The notes under the pieces are model-generated. The model saw nothing but the letters and a program-made list of their open reading frames with translations, was not told the DNA's origin and did not search any database. 64,000 nt of DNA from Lunularia cruciata (Eukaryota > Streptophyta > Marchantiopsida > Lunulariales > Lunulariaceae): assembly GCA_948567375.1 (NCBI GenBank), contig OX419759.1, forward strand, positions 39,409,493 to 39,473,492, written 5' to 3'. The translations under genes were made by a program, and so were the position numbers. The stretch's first letter is position 1. Each line of letters begins with the position of its first letter. Positions 41,039-52,177 of the stretch are shown piece after piece.

Positions 41039-41373
41039 AAACAATAAAATATAAAGCCCAAAAGACCCAAAGAGTCAAAAGGCTGGAAACACAATACAAA
41101 ACACATGAAATGTGAGCCTAGGCAAGGGCCTAGGGCATTTGACCAATCTGTAACAAATTGGTCCGATGTAAACTAACCTCTGTCATGTACTTCCCTAACG
41201 CTAAAGCTTCAACCTGTAAGAGAGTATAGAAATCACTACAAGTAATTTGATATCTAACTCTTATCTGCATGTAATAAGGGCAATCAACCAACACATGATG
41301 CTCATCCTCAAATTTGCTCATAGAACACAATTTGCAAAGTTGCATGGAGTGCTCTATCTACTGCTAACATCCT
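41039..41373 (-). mobile_element. 5'-truncated LINE, minus strand
   Basis: Degenerate tail, 3' UTR, stop near 41130-41132, and ORF2 C-terminal codons through the CCHC region (one stop or change near the knuckle). It ends where plus-strand ORF2 begins. Confidence 0.8.
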
Positions 41374-41514
41374 TGTTGAAACCGGGTTTTTGCTTGCTGA
41401 AACCGAGTTTTTGCCTCTTGAGGCTCAAGCTTTGTTTTAAAATATCACATATGCCACTAAGGTGAGGTCCATGGAGCATGAGAGACTTCCCTTCCAAGCT
41501 TTTTGTGCCACTCA
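41374..41514 (+). pseudogene. LINE ORF2 fragment (thumb/C-terminal)
   Basis: Matches AETGFLPLEAEALFL to LPYQAFCAT, with a short duplication (GAAACCGGGTTTTTGC repeated) and a stop. It joins ORF1 sequence at 41514. Confidence 0.7.
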
Positions 41515-42067
41515 AAGGAACTCAAAGGAATACAGTGATGGATAACAAGGCTATACTAAAGGGGCGGCATATTTGGTTGGACCCTGATCTCACACCTCTC
41601 CAATGGCAAGCAAAGAAGCGAGAACTAGCAAAAAAGAAGGAGGCTCAACAAGCAGGTTTTGTTGCATTCTTGAGAGACAATAGAGCTGTGATCACCCAAA
41701 GGAAGTTGTCAACTACCGCATAACAATTCCAGACCCTTCTAGTGTTGTTTTGGAATGTTCATGGTCTCACACATACCAAGTACTCAAGTGCTAAACCTGT
41801 GTGGGTTAATGCTGATCTGATCAATCTTGTGGAGACATGGGAACATGAAGGAAACACCATTCAAGACATTGAAGGTTTCATTCTTGTTGGTTCAACTTGG
41901 AACAAGCGGAGGCAACACAAAGGAAGGGGCTTTGGAGGTATTGCTACTTCCGTCAGATTTGGTTTTGAAAAATCAGTCTCTTTGATAGGTCAAGACTCAA
42001 GTGGACAATACCAATGGCTGAGGATTGGAGGAGTTGCTACACCTTGCTTCCTTGCTGTTTGTTACTT

Positions 42068-42693
42068 ACACTGTCGGTTGGTATACAGATCTGATTGCAT
42101 GGGCCACTAGGTGGAATGTTTCTGAGCAACATTGGAGATTGGAGCCTATTGCACTAAGAGAAGTGATCAAGAAGCAGTTCTTACTTCGCCTATGGCAGCA
42201 ACCCGGTACCAAGATGGTGTTCTATCAGCAATTTGTAAATCCTATGTTGGTGTATTGTGAGCAAGATTATCTCTTGGCTAGGATTTCTACTTCACTTAGA
42301 CATGTTATTGCTCAATATAGAACTAGTTCTCATAGACTAGAAGTAGAACAAGGACGTTGGCAGCAGATAGAGCACTCCATGCGACTTTGCAAATTGTGTA
42401 TTATGAGCAAAGTTGAGGATGAGCATCATGTGTTTATTGATTGCCCTAGTTACATGCTGATCAGAGTTAGACATCAGATTATTTGTCGTGATTTCTCTAC
42501 TCTCTTACAGGTTGAAGCTTTAGCGTTAGGGAAGTACATGACAGAAGTTAGTTTACATCGGACCAATTTGCTACAGATTGGTCAGATGCCCTAGGCCCTT
42601 GCCTAGGCTCACATTTCATGTGTTTTGTATTGTGTTTCTAGCCTTTTGACTCTTTGGGTCTTTCAGGCTTTATATTTCATTGTTCATTGTTCA
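42068..42693 (+). mobile_element. 5'-truncated LINE (B2) inserted in ORF2
   Basis: Starts at SVGWYTDLIAW and runs to the stop at 42592-42594, 3' UTR and heptamer tail. ACTT flanks it on both sides as a 4-bp target duplication, and the host A ORF2 resumes with FAPSTS at 42694. The C-terminal ORF2 frame is open, with FIDCPSYMLIRVRHQIIC. Confidence 0.9.
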
Positions 42694-42930
42694 CTTTGCC
42701 CCATCGACATCACCAATCTATTCAAGCGGATCTCTCAACACCATGCAGCCTTTCCACTTCTTGACAAAGGATGTGTTGGAATTTCAAAGGTTGTAAAGGT
42801 GCAGTACTTATTGTTGGTGATTTCAATGCTAGGATCCAAACCTCTCAGATTCCTTAGTTTAGTGACCTTGAGAATGACCCCTTCCATAGCTTGATAGATC
42901 ATTCTAGTGCTTGGTCCCGCTTTTCCAAAG

Positions 42931-43302
42931 ATCCAACTCCATGAGTGAGCACTTTTTGAGCTTTGGTACCAATTGTAGCTTGAAGACCTTGAATGGCCTT
43001 TCTCAATTTCTAGAAACTTGTAAGAGCACATGCTTTGCTTCAAGTGGATCCAGAATTGTAGATTATATGCTCACCTCACCCAATGATATACACATTGTCT
43101 CAGTTTTTGTTGTTGAATCCAACTCCATGAGTGAGCACTTTTTGAGCTTTGGTACCAATTGTAGCTTGAAGACCTTGAATGGCCTTTCTCAATTTCTAGA
43201 AACTTGTAAGAGCACATGCTTTGCTTCAAGTGGATCCAGAATTGTAGATTATATGCTCACCTCACCCAATGATATACACATTGTCTCAGTTTTTGTTGTT
43301 TT
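42931..43302 (+). repeat. 186-bp perfect tandem duplication in ORF2 endonuclease
   Basis: ATCCAACTCCATGAGTGAGC begins at 42931 and again at 43117. The two units look identical, including the distinctive AGAATTGTAGATTATATG, so the duplication is recent. The related minus-strand copy at 63500 has a single unit. Confidence 0.85.
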
Positions 43303-45853
43303 AGATCCTCAACCTGAATATGACCATGCACCTTTATCTTGTGTCATCCTTCTTTCTTGCCTCAATAGAACCACATTACCTATTGACCATGCCTTTAGAG
43401 GGAAACTCCGTCTCAATTTTCACAAGTGAGATTTGTATCAACAAGCTATCCATGAAAAATTGAGCTCTATGGAGTGGAGTTCTGATTTTCAACAACGCAA
43501 AGATCAGTTGGTTGAACTTCTTCAATCTACATCAACAAGTCTGTTTCCACGAGGTTCTCATAAGAAGAGACTTGGTCTTCCTTGCAATAGGTGGTTTGAT
43601 GTTGACTATAAAATTGCAAGGATCAAAGCTATGGATAGGTCTCTTGATTGGATTGCACAAAATCAGGCTTTTGTCTCTTATAGAAAGTTGGTGAAGTGCA
43701 AGAAGCAAGCGTTCTTGAGACTCAAGGGGGTTGAGTTGAGCATTGAATTGAGGAGCAATTCCAAGGCTTTTTGGCAGAAGGTAACCATCAGATCTCCATC
43801 TCTATCGCTGGATATGAATGAGATTTGTGAATATGTGAAGGATTTGTACTTTTTCCCAGATGCTCCAAGCATGGCACCTTGCCTTGGATCTGCTCTCACC
43901 ATCTCTGAAGCTGATGTCCAGTACCAATTGAAGAAGTTGGCCAATGGTAAGGCTGAAGACCTTGATGGACTATGTGTTGAACTACTTAAGTGGGGTGGTA
44001 GCCATCTGATTTCAGTACTCACTTCTCTCTTGAATGAGGCTATCAGGTGTGGCTTTCCTGATAGATGGTGCTTCAAGAAGGTAGTTCCTATTCAAAATTT
44101 TGGTAAGAGAGATATTGTCACCAATTACCGTACCATTCTAGTGGGTAGTATCTTTGCCATGTTGTATGGTCAAATTTTGGAGTCTAGGTTGAGTACTTGG
44201 GCTGAAAAGTACAAAAATCGAGCTTAGTGCCAAGCGGGTTTCAGATCAGGCTTAAGTACTTTGGATCATCTATTGGTTCTCCATGTTTTGTAGTGGAAAT
44301 CTAAGGGTGTTGGAAGAGCTCTCTATGTTGCATTTATTGATTTCAGGAAGGCCTTTGATAAGGTGCTTAGGAAATCATTAAGTGAGAGACTCATGGAAGT
44401 TGGTGTTTCAGCTGATCTGATTGGTGCTATCTCTAGACTCTATAAGAAGGTGGTTGTGAAACTTTCATCTTTAAGCTCTCAAGATGTCCTTAGCACAATG
44501 GGTGTGATTCAAGGTTGCTCTCTATCCCCAACATTGTTTGGAATCTTCATTGATGATCTGGAGAGGATGCTTATGGAAGCTGGAGCTACAGGTCTACAGG
44601 TTGGCTCTTTGATGATACATGCACTACTATATGCGGATGATGTAGTGCTCATCTCTACCAATCCACAAAGTTTACAGAAGTTGTTGGATTCTCTTCTCTT
44701 GTTTTGCAATCAAACAAAGATGGAGGTGAACCTTGACAAGTCCAAGGTGATTGTGGTGGGTTCTAAAGGTGTCACACCTTTCTTTTTTGATGGACAACAA
44801 TTGGAGCAGGTTTCTTCTTACAAGTACTTGAGCCTTGAGTTTTCTCATGAGTATAGTTGGTCTACTTGTGTGAAGATGAGAATCAATGCAGGCTTTAGAG
44901 CTTTGTATTCACTCATGAACCACTCTAGACTTGCTCACCTTACCACATGGGAGTTGAAGAAGGTGTTGTTCAGATCTCTTGCGCAGCCGGTGTTTCTGTA
45001 TGGTGCTCAGATTTGGGGTCCAGGTACTAAGAAGACATGGTGGCAAAAGGTGGAGAAAGTTCAGAAATTGTTTTTGTGTGATGAACTTGGGTGAGGACTC
45101 AAACTCCCTATGTATTGATGCTTGCTAAAACTGGGTTTTTACCTCTTGAGGCTGAAGCTTTGTTTTTAGCTATCACACATGCCACTAAGGTGAGGTCCAT
45201 GGAGTATGAGAGACTTCCCTACCAAGCTTTTTGTGCCACTCTATCTGTTAGGTTGGTATACATATCTGGTTGCATGGACCACAAGGTGGAATGTTTGTGA
45301 GCGACATTGGAGGTTGGAGCTTATTGCACTACAAGAAGTGATCAAGGAGCAATTCTTAGTTTGCTTATGGCAGCAGCCTGGTACCAAGATGGTGTTCTAT
45401 CAGCAGTTTGTAAATCCTATGTTGGTGTATTGTGAGCAAGATTATCTCTTGGCTAGGATTTCTACTTCACTTAGACATGTTATGGCTCAATATAGAACTA
45501 GTTCTCATAGACTAGAAGTAGAACAAGGATGTTGGCAGCGGATAGAGCACTCCATGAGACTTTGCAAATTGTGTATTATGAGCAAAGTTGAGGATGAGCA
45601 TCATGTGTTGATTGTTTGCCCTTGTTACATGCAGATTAGAGTTAAACATCAGATTACTTGTAGTGATATCTCTACCCTCTTACAAGTTGAAGCTTTAGCG
45701 TTAGGGAAGTACATGACAGAGGTTAGTTTACATCAGACCAATTTGTAACAGATTGGTCTGAAGCTCTAGGCCCTTGCCTAGGCTCACATTTCATGAGTTT
45801 TGTATTGTGTTTCCAGCCTTTTGACTCTTTGGGTCTTTCGGGCTTCATATTTC

Positions 45854-45979
45854 AATGAACAATGAACAATGAATTATAAAGCCCAGAAGACCCAAAGAGT
45901 CAAAAGGCTAGAAACACAATCCAAAACACATGAAATGTGAGCCTAGGCAAGGGCATAGGGCATCTGCCCAATCTGTAAA
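45854..45979 (-). mobile_element. Ultra-short LINE, minus strand, tail-to-tail with the A copy
   Basis: Two heptamer units, 3' UTR and hairpin, ending just upstream of the ORF2 stop. The plus-strand copy to its left ends in the same sequence, so the two make a short inverted repeat. Confidence 0.8.
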
Positions 45980-46177
45980 CTCGGTTGCTGCTTGCTGTAT
46001 TGCTGTATTGTATTGCTGCTTGCTGTATTGTATGTATTGCTGCTTGCTGAAACTGGGTTTTTGCCACTTGAGGTTTAAGCTTTGTTTTTAGCTATCACAT
46101 ATGCCAATAAGGTGAGGTCCATGGAGCATGAGAGACTTCCCTACCAAGCTTTTTGTGCCACTCTATCTGTCGGTTGG
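45980..46177 (+). pseudogene. LINE ORF2 fragment with local TGTATTGCTGCTTGC repeats
   Basis: 45980-46040 holds imperfect repeats of TGTATTGCTGCTTGC, a piece of ORF2 (YVLLLAE). 46040-46177 continues ORF2 to LSVGW, where a B 5' UTR begins. Confidence 0.7.
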
Positions 46178-47220
46178 GAGAGTTCGAAAGTTTGAGAGGA
46201 GAGGAGTCTTGAAAGTTTGAGAAGCCATATCTCCCTACATACATGTCCAAATGTTGCGGTTTTGGTCTCGTTCGAAGTGCCTTGCCAAGACCTTTCCATA
46301 GCCACCAAGATTGTATCATTTTGAGCTTTGTGCGAAACGTTATGAGTGGTTGAAATTTCTGACACAAGAGCTAGACTTGAGAGTTTGAATCTTCATCATA
46401 TGGTGTCCAAATGGAGTGATTTTTGTGGCATTGGAAGCGCCTTTGGAAGCTCTTTCGATTGATACTAGGCTGGCTTGCAGAGCACATACACAAAGAAAGT
46501 TAAGAAGATTCGAATTTTGCCATCTCTCGGAGATTTTAGGGTTTGAGCTCAATTTTCAACACCTTGTAACTTTTTGGTTCCATGTCCAAATCTTTCAATC
46601 TTGGACTCATTGGAAACAGCTGTGAGAGTGCTTTCTTTTGAATATCTAGTTGCTGAAGTTGGAGTTCTGTGGAAGGAGTTTCGAATTTCATCAATCTGTG
46701 TTCTTGTGCGGTTGGTGGTGCTCAAATCTGCAACTTTCAGAGGCTAGAACTTTGGACTTACATCTTCAAATGAGGTGATCTTGGACTCATTAGAAGCATC
46801 TTGTCAAGAGCTATTGATTGAAATTCATTTCATAGAATTTGAAGCTTTGTGGTTGCAGTTATGAGCATTTGAATTCTGTGATTCAATGAGGTTTAGAAGT
46901 TCACCATAGAGAACTCTAGAGGCCATAACTTCATTTCTATTAGCTCAAATGACTTCATTTTTGATTCATTGGATAGAATTTCTCAAGAGCTTTTGATTGA
47001 GTCATATATTGTAGATTTTAAAGTAGTGTAGCCAAGGTTATGAATTTTCGAAATCTGTAGGATTTCAAAATTTTCATGAAGGAAAAACTCAAATTCAAAA
47101 GTTTTTAACTTTTGATTTACAAGTCCAAAGGAGTTGATTTTTGGTGTAGAGCTATTGGTGTTCACAGAGTGTGAGTGAACCAAAGGATACATTCTTATAG
47201 TATTTGTTAGAAATTTTAGA
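46178..47220 (+). repeat. LINE B 5' UTR, longest copy
   Basis: Contains the module start near 46226 (GTCCAAATGTTGCGG), the next near 46407 (about 180 bp on), and the later ones matching 10176-10810. Six modules in total. No coding sequence. Confidence 0.75.
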
Positions 47221-48060
47221 ATGGAAGCTTCCAAGATGATGCAAGACATTGCTGAGATAACTTCAAAACAGCAACAGCTTGCTGAAATGTATAGAAAAGC
47301 AAATGACTTCCACAAGGAACTCAAGAGCTTTTTTGCCCCCATGTCTCAATGCATGAACACTCTTATGGCAGATTTGCAAACCGTAAGAGTTGATGTCTTG
47401 ACTGTGAAAGAATCTCTGAATTCGATCACCGTAGATATCCAAGAACTCAAGAAGAGTAGCAATTTGATGTTAGACTCCACCAAGGGTATGGTGGATGCTA
47501 CTGAGAAGGTTGCTTCCTTGGGAGCACAAGCCACCAACATTGCTTCACAAAATGGAGGGTTGCAAGAGATGTTTGACACATTAGAGGTCAAGATGAAGTC
47601 ATATGCTGAAGCTACGAAGGTGGCTCAAATCTCTTACTTGCAAGAGCATGAGGTTGAGAAGGAGAACCAATTGGTCAGAATGAAGAACTTGAGGATTTCA
47701 AGTTTGCTTGAGATTGAGAAGGAAGACACCAAGGCCATAGTGTGTGAGTTTATTGCTGATTCTTTGAGAGTCCATGATCCTCAGATTTTGCAAGCATATA
47801 GATTAGGACAACAAGGTGCACAACCAAGAAGCATTTTGGTGAGGTTTGGCTGAGAAACTCAAAGGAATGCAGTGGTGGGGAACAAAGCTATACTAAAGGG
47901 GCGGCGTATCTGGTTGGACCCTGATCTCACACCTCTCCAATGGCAAGCAAAGAAGGGAGAATTAGCAAAAGTGAAGGAGGCTCAACAAGCAGGTTTTGTT
48001 GCATTCTTGAGAGATAATAGAGTTGTGATTACTCAAAAGAAATTATCAGCTACTGCATAG
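47221..48060 (+). pseudogene. LINE B ORF1 with TGA near the RNA-binding core
   Basis: Same layout as the intact B ORF1 (coiled coil, then NLRISSLLEIEKED). TCA has become TGA at 47851-47853, after RSILVRFG, removing the C-terminal domain. The frame resumes to TAG 48058-48060, with CAATTC following. The stop recurs in the duplicate at 48594. Confidence 0.9.
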
Positions 48061-48167
48061 CAATTCCAGACCTTTAAAGTACTGTTTTGGAATGTTCATG
48101 GTCTTACACATACCAAGTACTCCAGCGCTAAGCCTTTGTGAGATGATGCTGATCTAATCAATCTTGT

Positions 48168-48238
48168 GAACAATGAACAATGAACAATGAAATATAAAGC
48201 ACGAAAGACCCAAAGAGTCAAAAGCCTGGAAACACATA
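48168..48238 (-). mobile_element. Ultra-short LINE 3' end (71 bp), minus strand
   Basis: Three heptamer units plus about 50 bp of 3' UTR, sitting exactly between the two copies of the duplicated segment. Confidence 0.8.
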
Positions 48239-48805
48239 CATGCTACTGAGAAGGTTGCTTCCTTGGGAGCACAAGCCACCAACATTGCTTCACAAAATGG
48301 AGGGCTGCAAGAGATGGTTGACACATTAGAGGTCAAGATGAAGTCATATGCTGAAGCTACAAAGGTGGCTCAAATCTCTTACTTGCAAGAGCATGAGGTT
48401 GAGAAGGAGAACCAATTGGTGAGAATGAAAAACTTGAGGATTTCAAGTTTGCTTGAGATTGAGAAGGAAGACACCAAGGCCATAGTGTGTGAGTTTATTG
48501 CTAATTCTTTGAGAGTCCATGATCCTCAGATTTTGCAAGCATATAGATTGGGACAACAAGGTGCACAACCAAGAAGCATTTTGGTGAGGTTTGGCTGAGA
48601 AACTCAAAGGAATGCAATGATGGGGAACAAAGCTATACTAAAGGGGCGGCGTATCTGGTTGGACCCTGATCTCACACCTCTCCAATGGCAAGCAAAGAAG
48701 GGAGAATTAGCAAAAGTGAAGGAGGCTCAACAAGCAGGTTTTGTTGCATTCTTGAGAGATAATAGAGTTGTGATTACTCAAAAGAAATTATCAGCTACTG
48801 CATAG
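48239..48805 (+). pseudogene. Duplicated second half of LINE B ORF1
   Basis: Repeats 47493-48060 (from VDATEKVASLG onward), with the same SSLLEIE change and the same TGA (48594). Small differences (AMMGNKA versus AVVGNKA; ANSL versus ADSL) show some divergence since duplication. Confidence 0.85.
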
Positions 48806-51800
48806 CAATTCCAGACCTTTAGAGTACTGTTTTGGAATGTTCATGGGCTCACACATACCAAGTACTCCAGCGCTAAGCCTTTGTGGGATGATGCTTATCT
48901 GATCAATCTTGTGGAGACATGGGAACATGAAGGAAACACCATTCAAGACATTGAAGGATTCACTCTTGTTGGTTCAACTTGGAACAAGCGGAGACAACAC
49001 AAAGGAAGGGGCTTTGGAGGTATTGCTACTTACGTCAGATTTAGCTTTGAGAAATCAGTCTCTTTGATAGGTCAAGATTCAACTGGACAATACCAATGGC
49101 TGAGGATTGGAGGAGTTGCCACAGCTTGCTTCATTGCTGTTTGTTACTTTGCCCCGTTGACATCACCAATCTATTCAAGTGGACTTCTCAACACCATGCA
49201 GCCTTTCCATTCCTTGACGAAGGATGTGTTAGAGTTTCAAAGTAAAGGTGCAGTCCTTGTTCTTGGTGATTTCAATGCTAGGATCCAAGCCTCTCAGATC
49301 CCTAACTTGAGCGACCTTGAGAATGATCCTTTCCACAGCTTGATAGACCATTCTAGTGCTTGGTCACGCTCTTCCAAAGATCCTATGTCCAATTCCATGA
49401 GTGAGCACTTTTTGAGCTTTGGTGCCAATTGTAGCTTGAAGATCTTGAATGGCCTTTCTCAATTTCCAGAAACTTGTAAAAGCACATGCTTTGCCTCAAG
49501 TGGATCAAGCACTATAGATTATATGCTCACTTCAGCTAATGATATCCATCTTGTCTCAAATTTTGCTGTTTTAGATCCTAAACCAGAATCAGACCATGCA
49601 CCTCTATCCTGTACCATCCTTTTTCCTTGCCTCAATAGAACCACATTACCTATAGACCATGCTTTTAGAAGCAAACTTCGTCTAGATTTTCACAAGAGAG
49701 ACTTGTACCAACAAGCTATCCAAGAGAAATTGAGTTCTATGGAGTGGAGTTCTGATTTTCAACAACGTAGTGATCAATTGATTGAACTTCTTCAATCTAC
49801 ATCAACTTCTTTGTTTCCAAGAGGCTCCCACAGGAAAAGACTTGGTCTCCCTTGCAATAGATGGTATGATGCTGATTGCAAAATGGCAAGGATCAAAGCT
49901 ATGGATAGATCTCTTGATCAGATTGCACAAAATCAAGCTTTTGTTTTATACAGAAAGTTAGTGAAGTGCAAAAATGAACAATGAAATATAAAGCCCGAAA
50001 GACCCAAAAGCGGGTATTTCTAAGACTCAAAGGAGTTGAGTTGAGCACTGAATTGAGGAGCAATCCCAAGGCTTTTTGGAAGAAAGTAACCATCAGATCT
50101 CCATCTCCATCGCTGGACCTAAATGAGCTTTGTGATTATGTGAAGGATTTGTACTTTTTCCCAAATGCTCCAAGCATGGCACCTTGCCTTGGATCTGCTC
50201 TCACCATCTTTGAAGCTGATGTCAAGTACCAATTGAAGAAGTTGGCCAATGGTAAGGCTGAAGACCTTGATGGACTATGTGTTGAACTTTTGAAGTGGGG
50301 CGGTAGCCAACTGATTTCAATACTCACTTCTCATTTGAATGAGGCAATCAAGTGTGGCTTTCTGGATAGATGGTGCTTCAAGAAGGTAGTTCCTATTCAC
50401 AAGTCTGGCCAGAGAGATGTTGTCACCAATTACCGTACCATACTTGTTGGTAGTATCTTTGCCAAGTTGTATGGTCAAATTTTGGAGTCAAGGTTGAGCA
50501 CTTGGGCTGAAAAGCACAAAATTTGAGCTAAGTGCCAAGCTGGTTTCAAATTAGGCTTTAGTACTTTGGACCACCTATTGGTACTTCATGTTTTGTGGTG
50601 CAAATCCAAGGGGGTTGGGAGAGCTCTCTATGTTGCCTTTATTGATTTCAGGAAGGCCTTTGAGAAGGTGGTGAGGAAATCTCTAAGTGAGAGACTCATT
50701 GAAGTGGGTGTTTCAGCTGATCCGATTGGTGCTATCTCTAGACTCTATGAGAAAGTGATTGTGAAACTTTCATCTTTGAGCTCTCAAGATGTCCTTAGCA
50801 CAATGGGTGTGATCCAAGGCTGCTCTCTGTCTCCAACTCTGTTCGGAATCTTCATCGATGATCTAGAGAGTCTACTCATGGAAGCTGGAGCTACAGGTGT
50901 ACAGGTTGGCTCTTTCATGATACATGCACTCCTTTATGCAGATGATGTAGTGCTTCTCTCCACAAATCTATAAAGTTTACAAAAGTTGTTGGATTCTCTA
51001 CTTTGCTTTTGCAATCAAACAAAGATGGAGGTGAACCTTGACAAGTCCAATGTCATTGTGGTGGGTTCTACAGGTGTCACACCTTTCTTTTTTGATGGAC
51101 AGCAATTGGAGCAGGTTTCTTCTTATAAGTACTTGGGCCTTGAGTTTTCTCATGACTATAGTTGGTCTACTTGTGTGAAGATGAGAATCAATGCAGGCTT
51201 TAGAGCTTTGTATTCACTCATGAACCGCAGTAGACTTGCTCACCTCACCACATGGGAGTTGAAGAAGGTGCTGTTCAGATCTCTTGTGCAGCCGGTGGTT
51301 CTCTATGGTGCTCAGATTTGGGGTCCAGGTACTAAGAAGACATGGTGGCAAAAGGTGGAGAAAGTTCAGAAATTGTTTTTGTGTGATGAACTTGGGGTGA
51401 GAACTCAAACTCCTTATGTATTCCTGCTTGCTGAAATAGGGTTTTTACCTCTTGAGGCTGAAGCTTTGTTTTTAGCTATCACATATGCCACTAAGGTGAG
51501 GTCCATGGAGCATGAGAGACTTCCCTACCAAGCTTTTTGTGCCACTCTATCTGTCGGTTGGTATACAGATCTGATTGCATGGGCCACTAGGTGGAATGTT
51601 TCGGAGCGACATTGGAGATTGGAGCCTATTGCACTACGAGAAGTGATCAAGGAGCAGTTCTTACTACGCCTATGGCAGCAACCCGGTACCAAGATGGTGT
51701 TCTATCAGCAGTTTGTAAATCCTATGTTGGTGTATTGTGAGCAAGATTATCTCTTGGCTAGGATTTCTACTTCACTTAGACATGTTATTGCTCAGTATAG

Positions 51801-52074
51801 AACTAGTTCTCATAGACTAGAAGTAGAACAAGGACATTGGCAGCAGATAGAGCACTCCATGCGACTTTGCAAATTGTGTATTATGAGCAAAGTTGAGAAT
51901 GAGCATCATGTGTTTATTGATTGCCCTAGTTACATGCTGATCAGAGTTAGACATCAGATTATTTGTCGTGATTTCTCTACTCTCTTACAGGTTGAAGCTT
52001 TAGCGTTAGGGAAGTACATGACAGAAGTTAGTTTACATCGGACCAATTTGTTACAGGTTGGTCAGATACCCTAG
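48806..52074 (+). pseudogene. LINE B2 ORF2, several stops, 31-bp insert
   Basis: In frame from the duplicated ORF1 stop. The endonuclease is complete and open to about 49974 (LGDFNARIQAS, SDHAPL). Lesions: a 31-bp LINE insertion at 49975-50005, TGA at 50524 (CGA in KIRAKC), TAA at about 50971, then open for 362 codons to TAG 52072-52074 with CCHC (CKLC...HHVFIDC). YADDVVLLS is intact. Confidence 0.9.
49975..50005 (-). mobile_element. 31-bp LINE insertion in ORF2
   Basis: One tail heptamer and the last ~22 bp of the 3' UTR, minus orientation, between GCAAAA and AAAAGCGGG. Related copies lack it (compare 28240), giving the empty site. AAAA or CAAAA is the duplicated target. Confidence 0.85.
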
Positions 52075-52177
52075 GCCCTTGCCTAGGCTCACATCTCATG
52101 TGTTTTGTATTGTGTTTCTAGCCTTTTGACTCTTTGGGTCTTTCAGGTTTTATATTTCATTGTTCATTGTTCATTGT

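Larger units (their letters stand above)
41515..45853 (+). mobile_element. LINE A copy, 5'-truncated in ORF1, with a nested insert
   Basis: End of ORF1 (41515-41723, stop TAA in place of TAG), then ORF2 from 41724, interrupted at 42068-42693 by a LINE insert, and on to the ORF2 end near 45750 and 3' UTR to 45853. Lesions include a 6-bp insertion after EFQ (42790), a 186-bp tandem duplication, TGA at 43427 (CGA in HKRD), TAG in LWWK (44290) and a lost G near 45088. It shares several of these with the minus-strand copy at 61653-64000. Confidence 0.85.
46178..52177 (+). mobile_element. LINE B copy with internal duplication
   Basis: Longest B 5' UTR (46178-47220), ORF1 with one stop, start of ORF2, a 71-bp minus-strand LINE piece, a second copy of ORF1 (second half) plus ORF2 start, then ORF2 to 52074, 3' UTR and heptamer tail to 52177. 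It belongs to group B2. Its 5' boundary next to ORF2 sequence shows how complete B copies begin (AGAGTTCGAAAGTTTGAGAG). Confidence 0.85.

Noticed and set aside
41515-42594. ORF1 end, endonuclease start and ORF2 C-terminus as one internally deleted element
   Set aside because: The ACTT duplication and resumption of ORF2 at 42694 show that the C-terminal part is a separate nested insertion.
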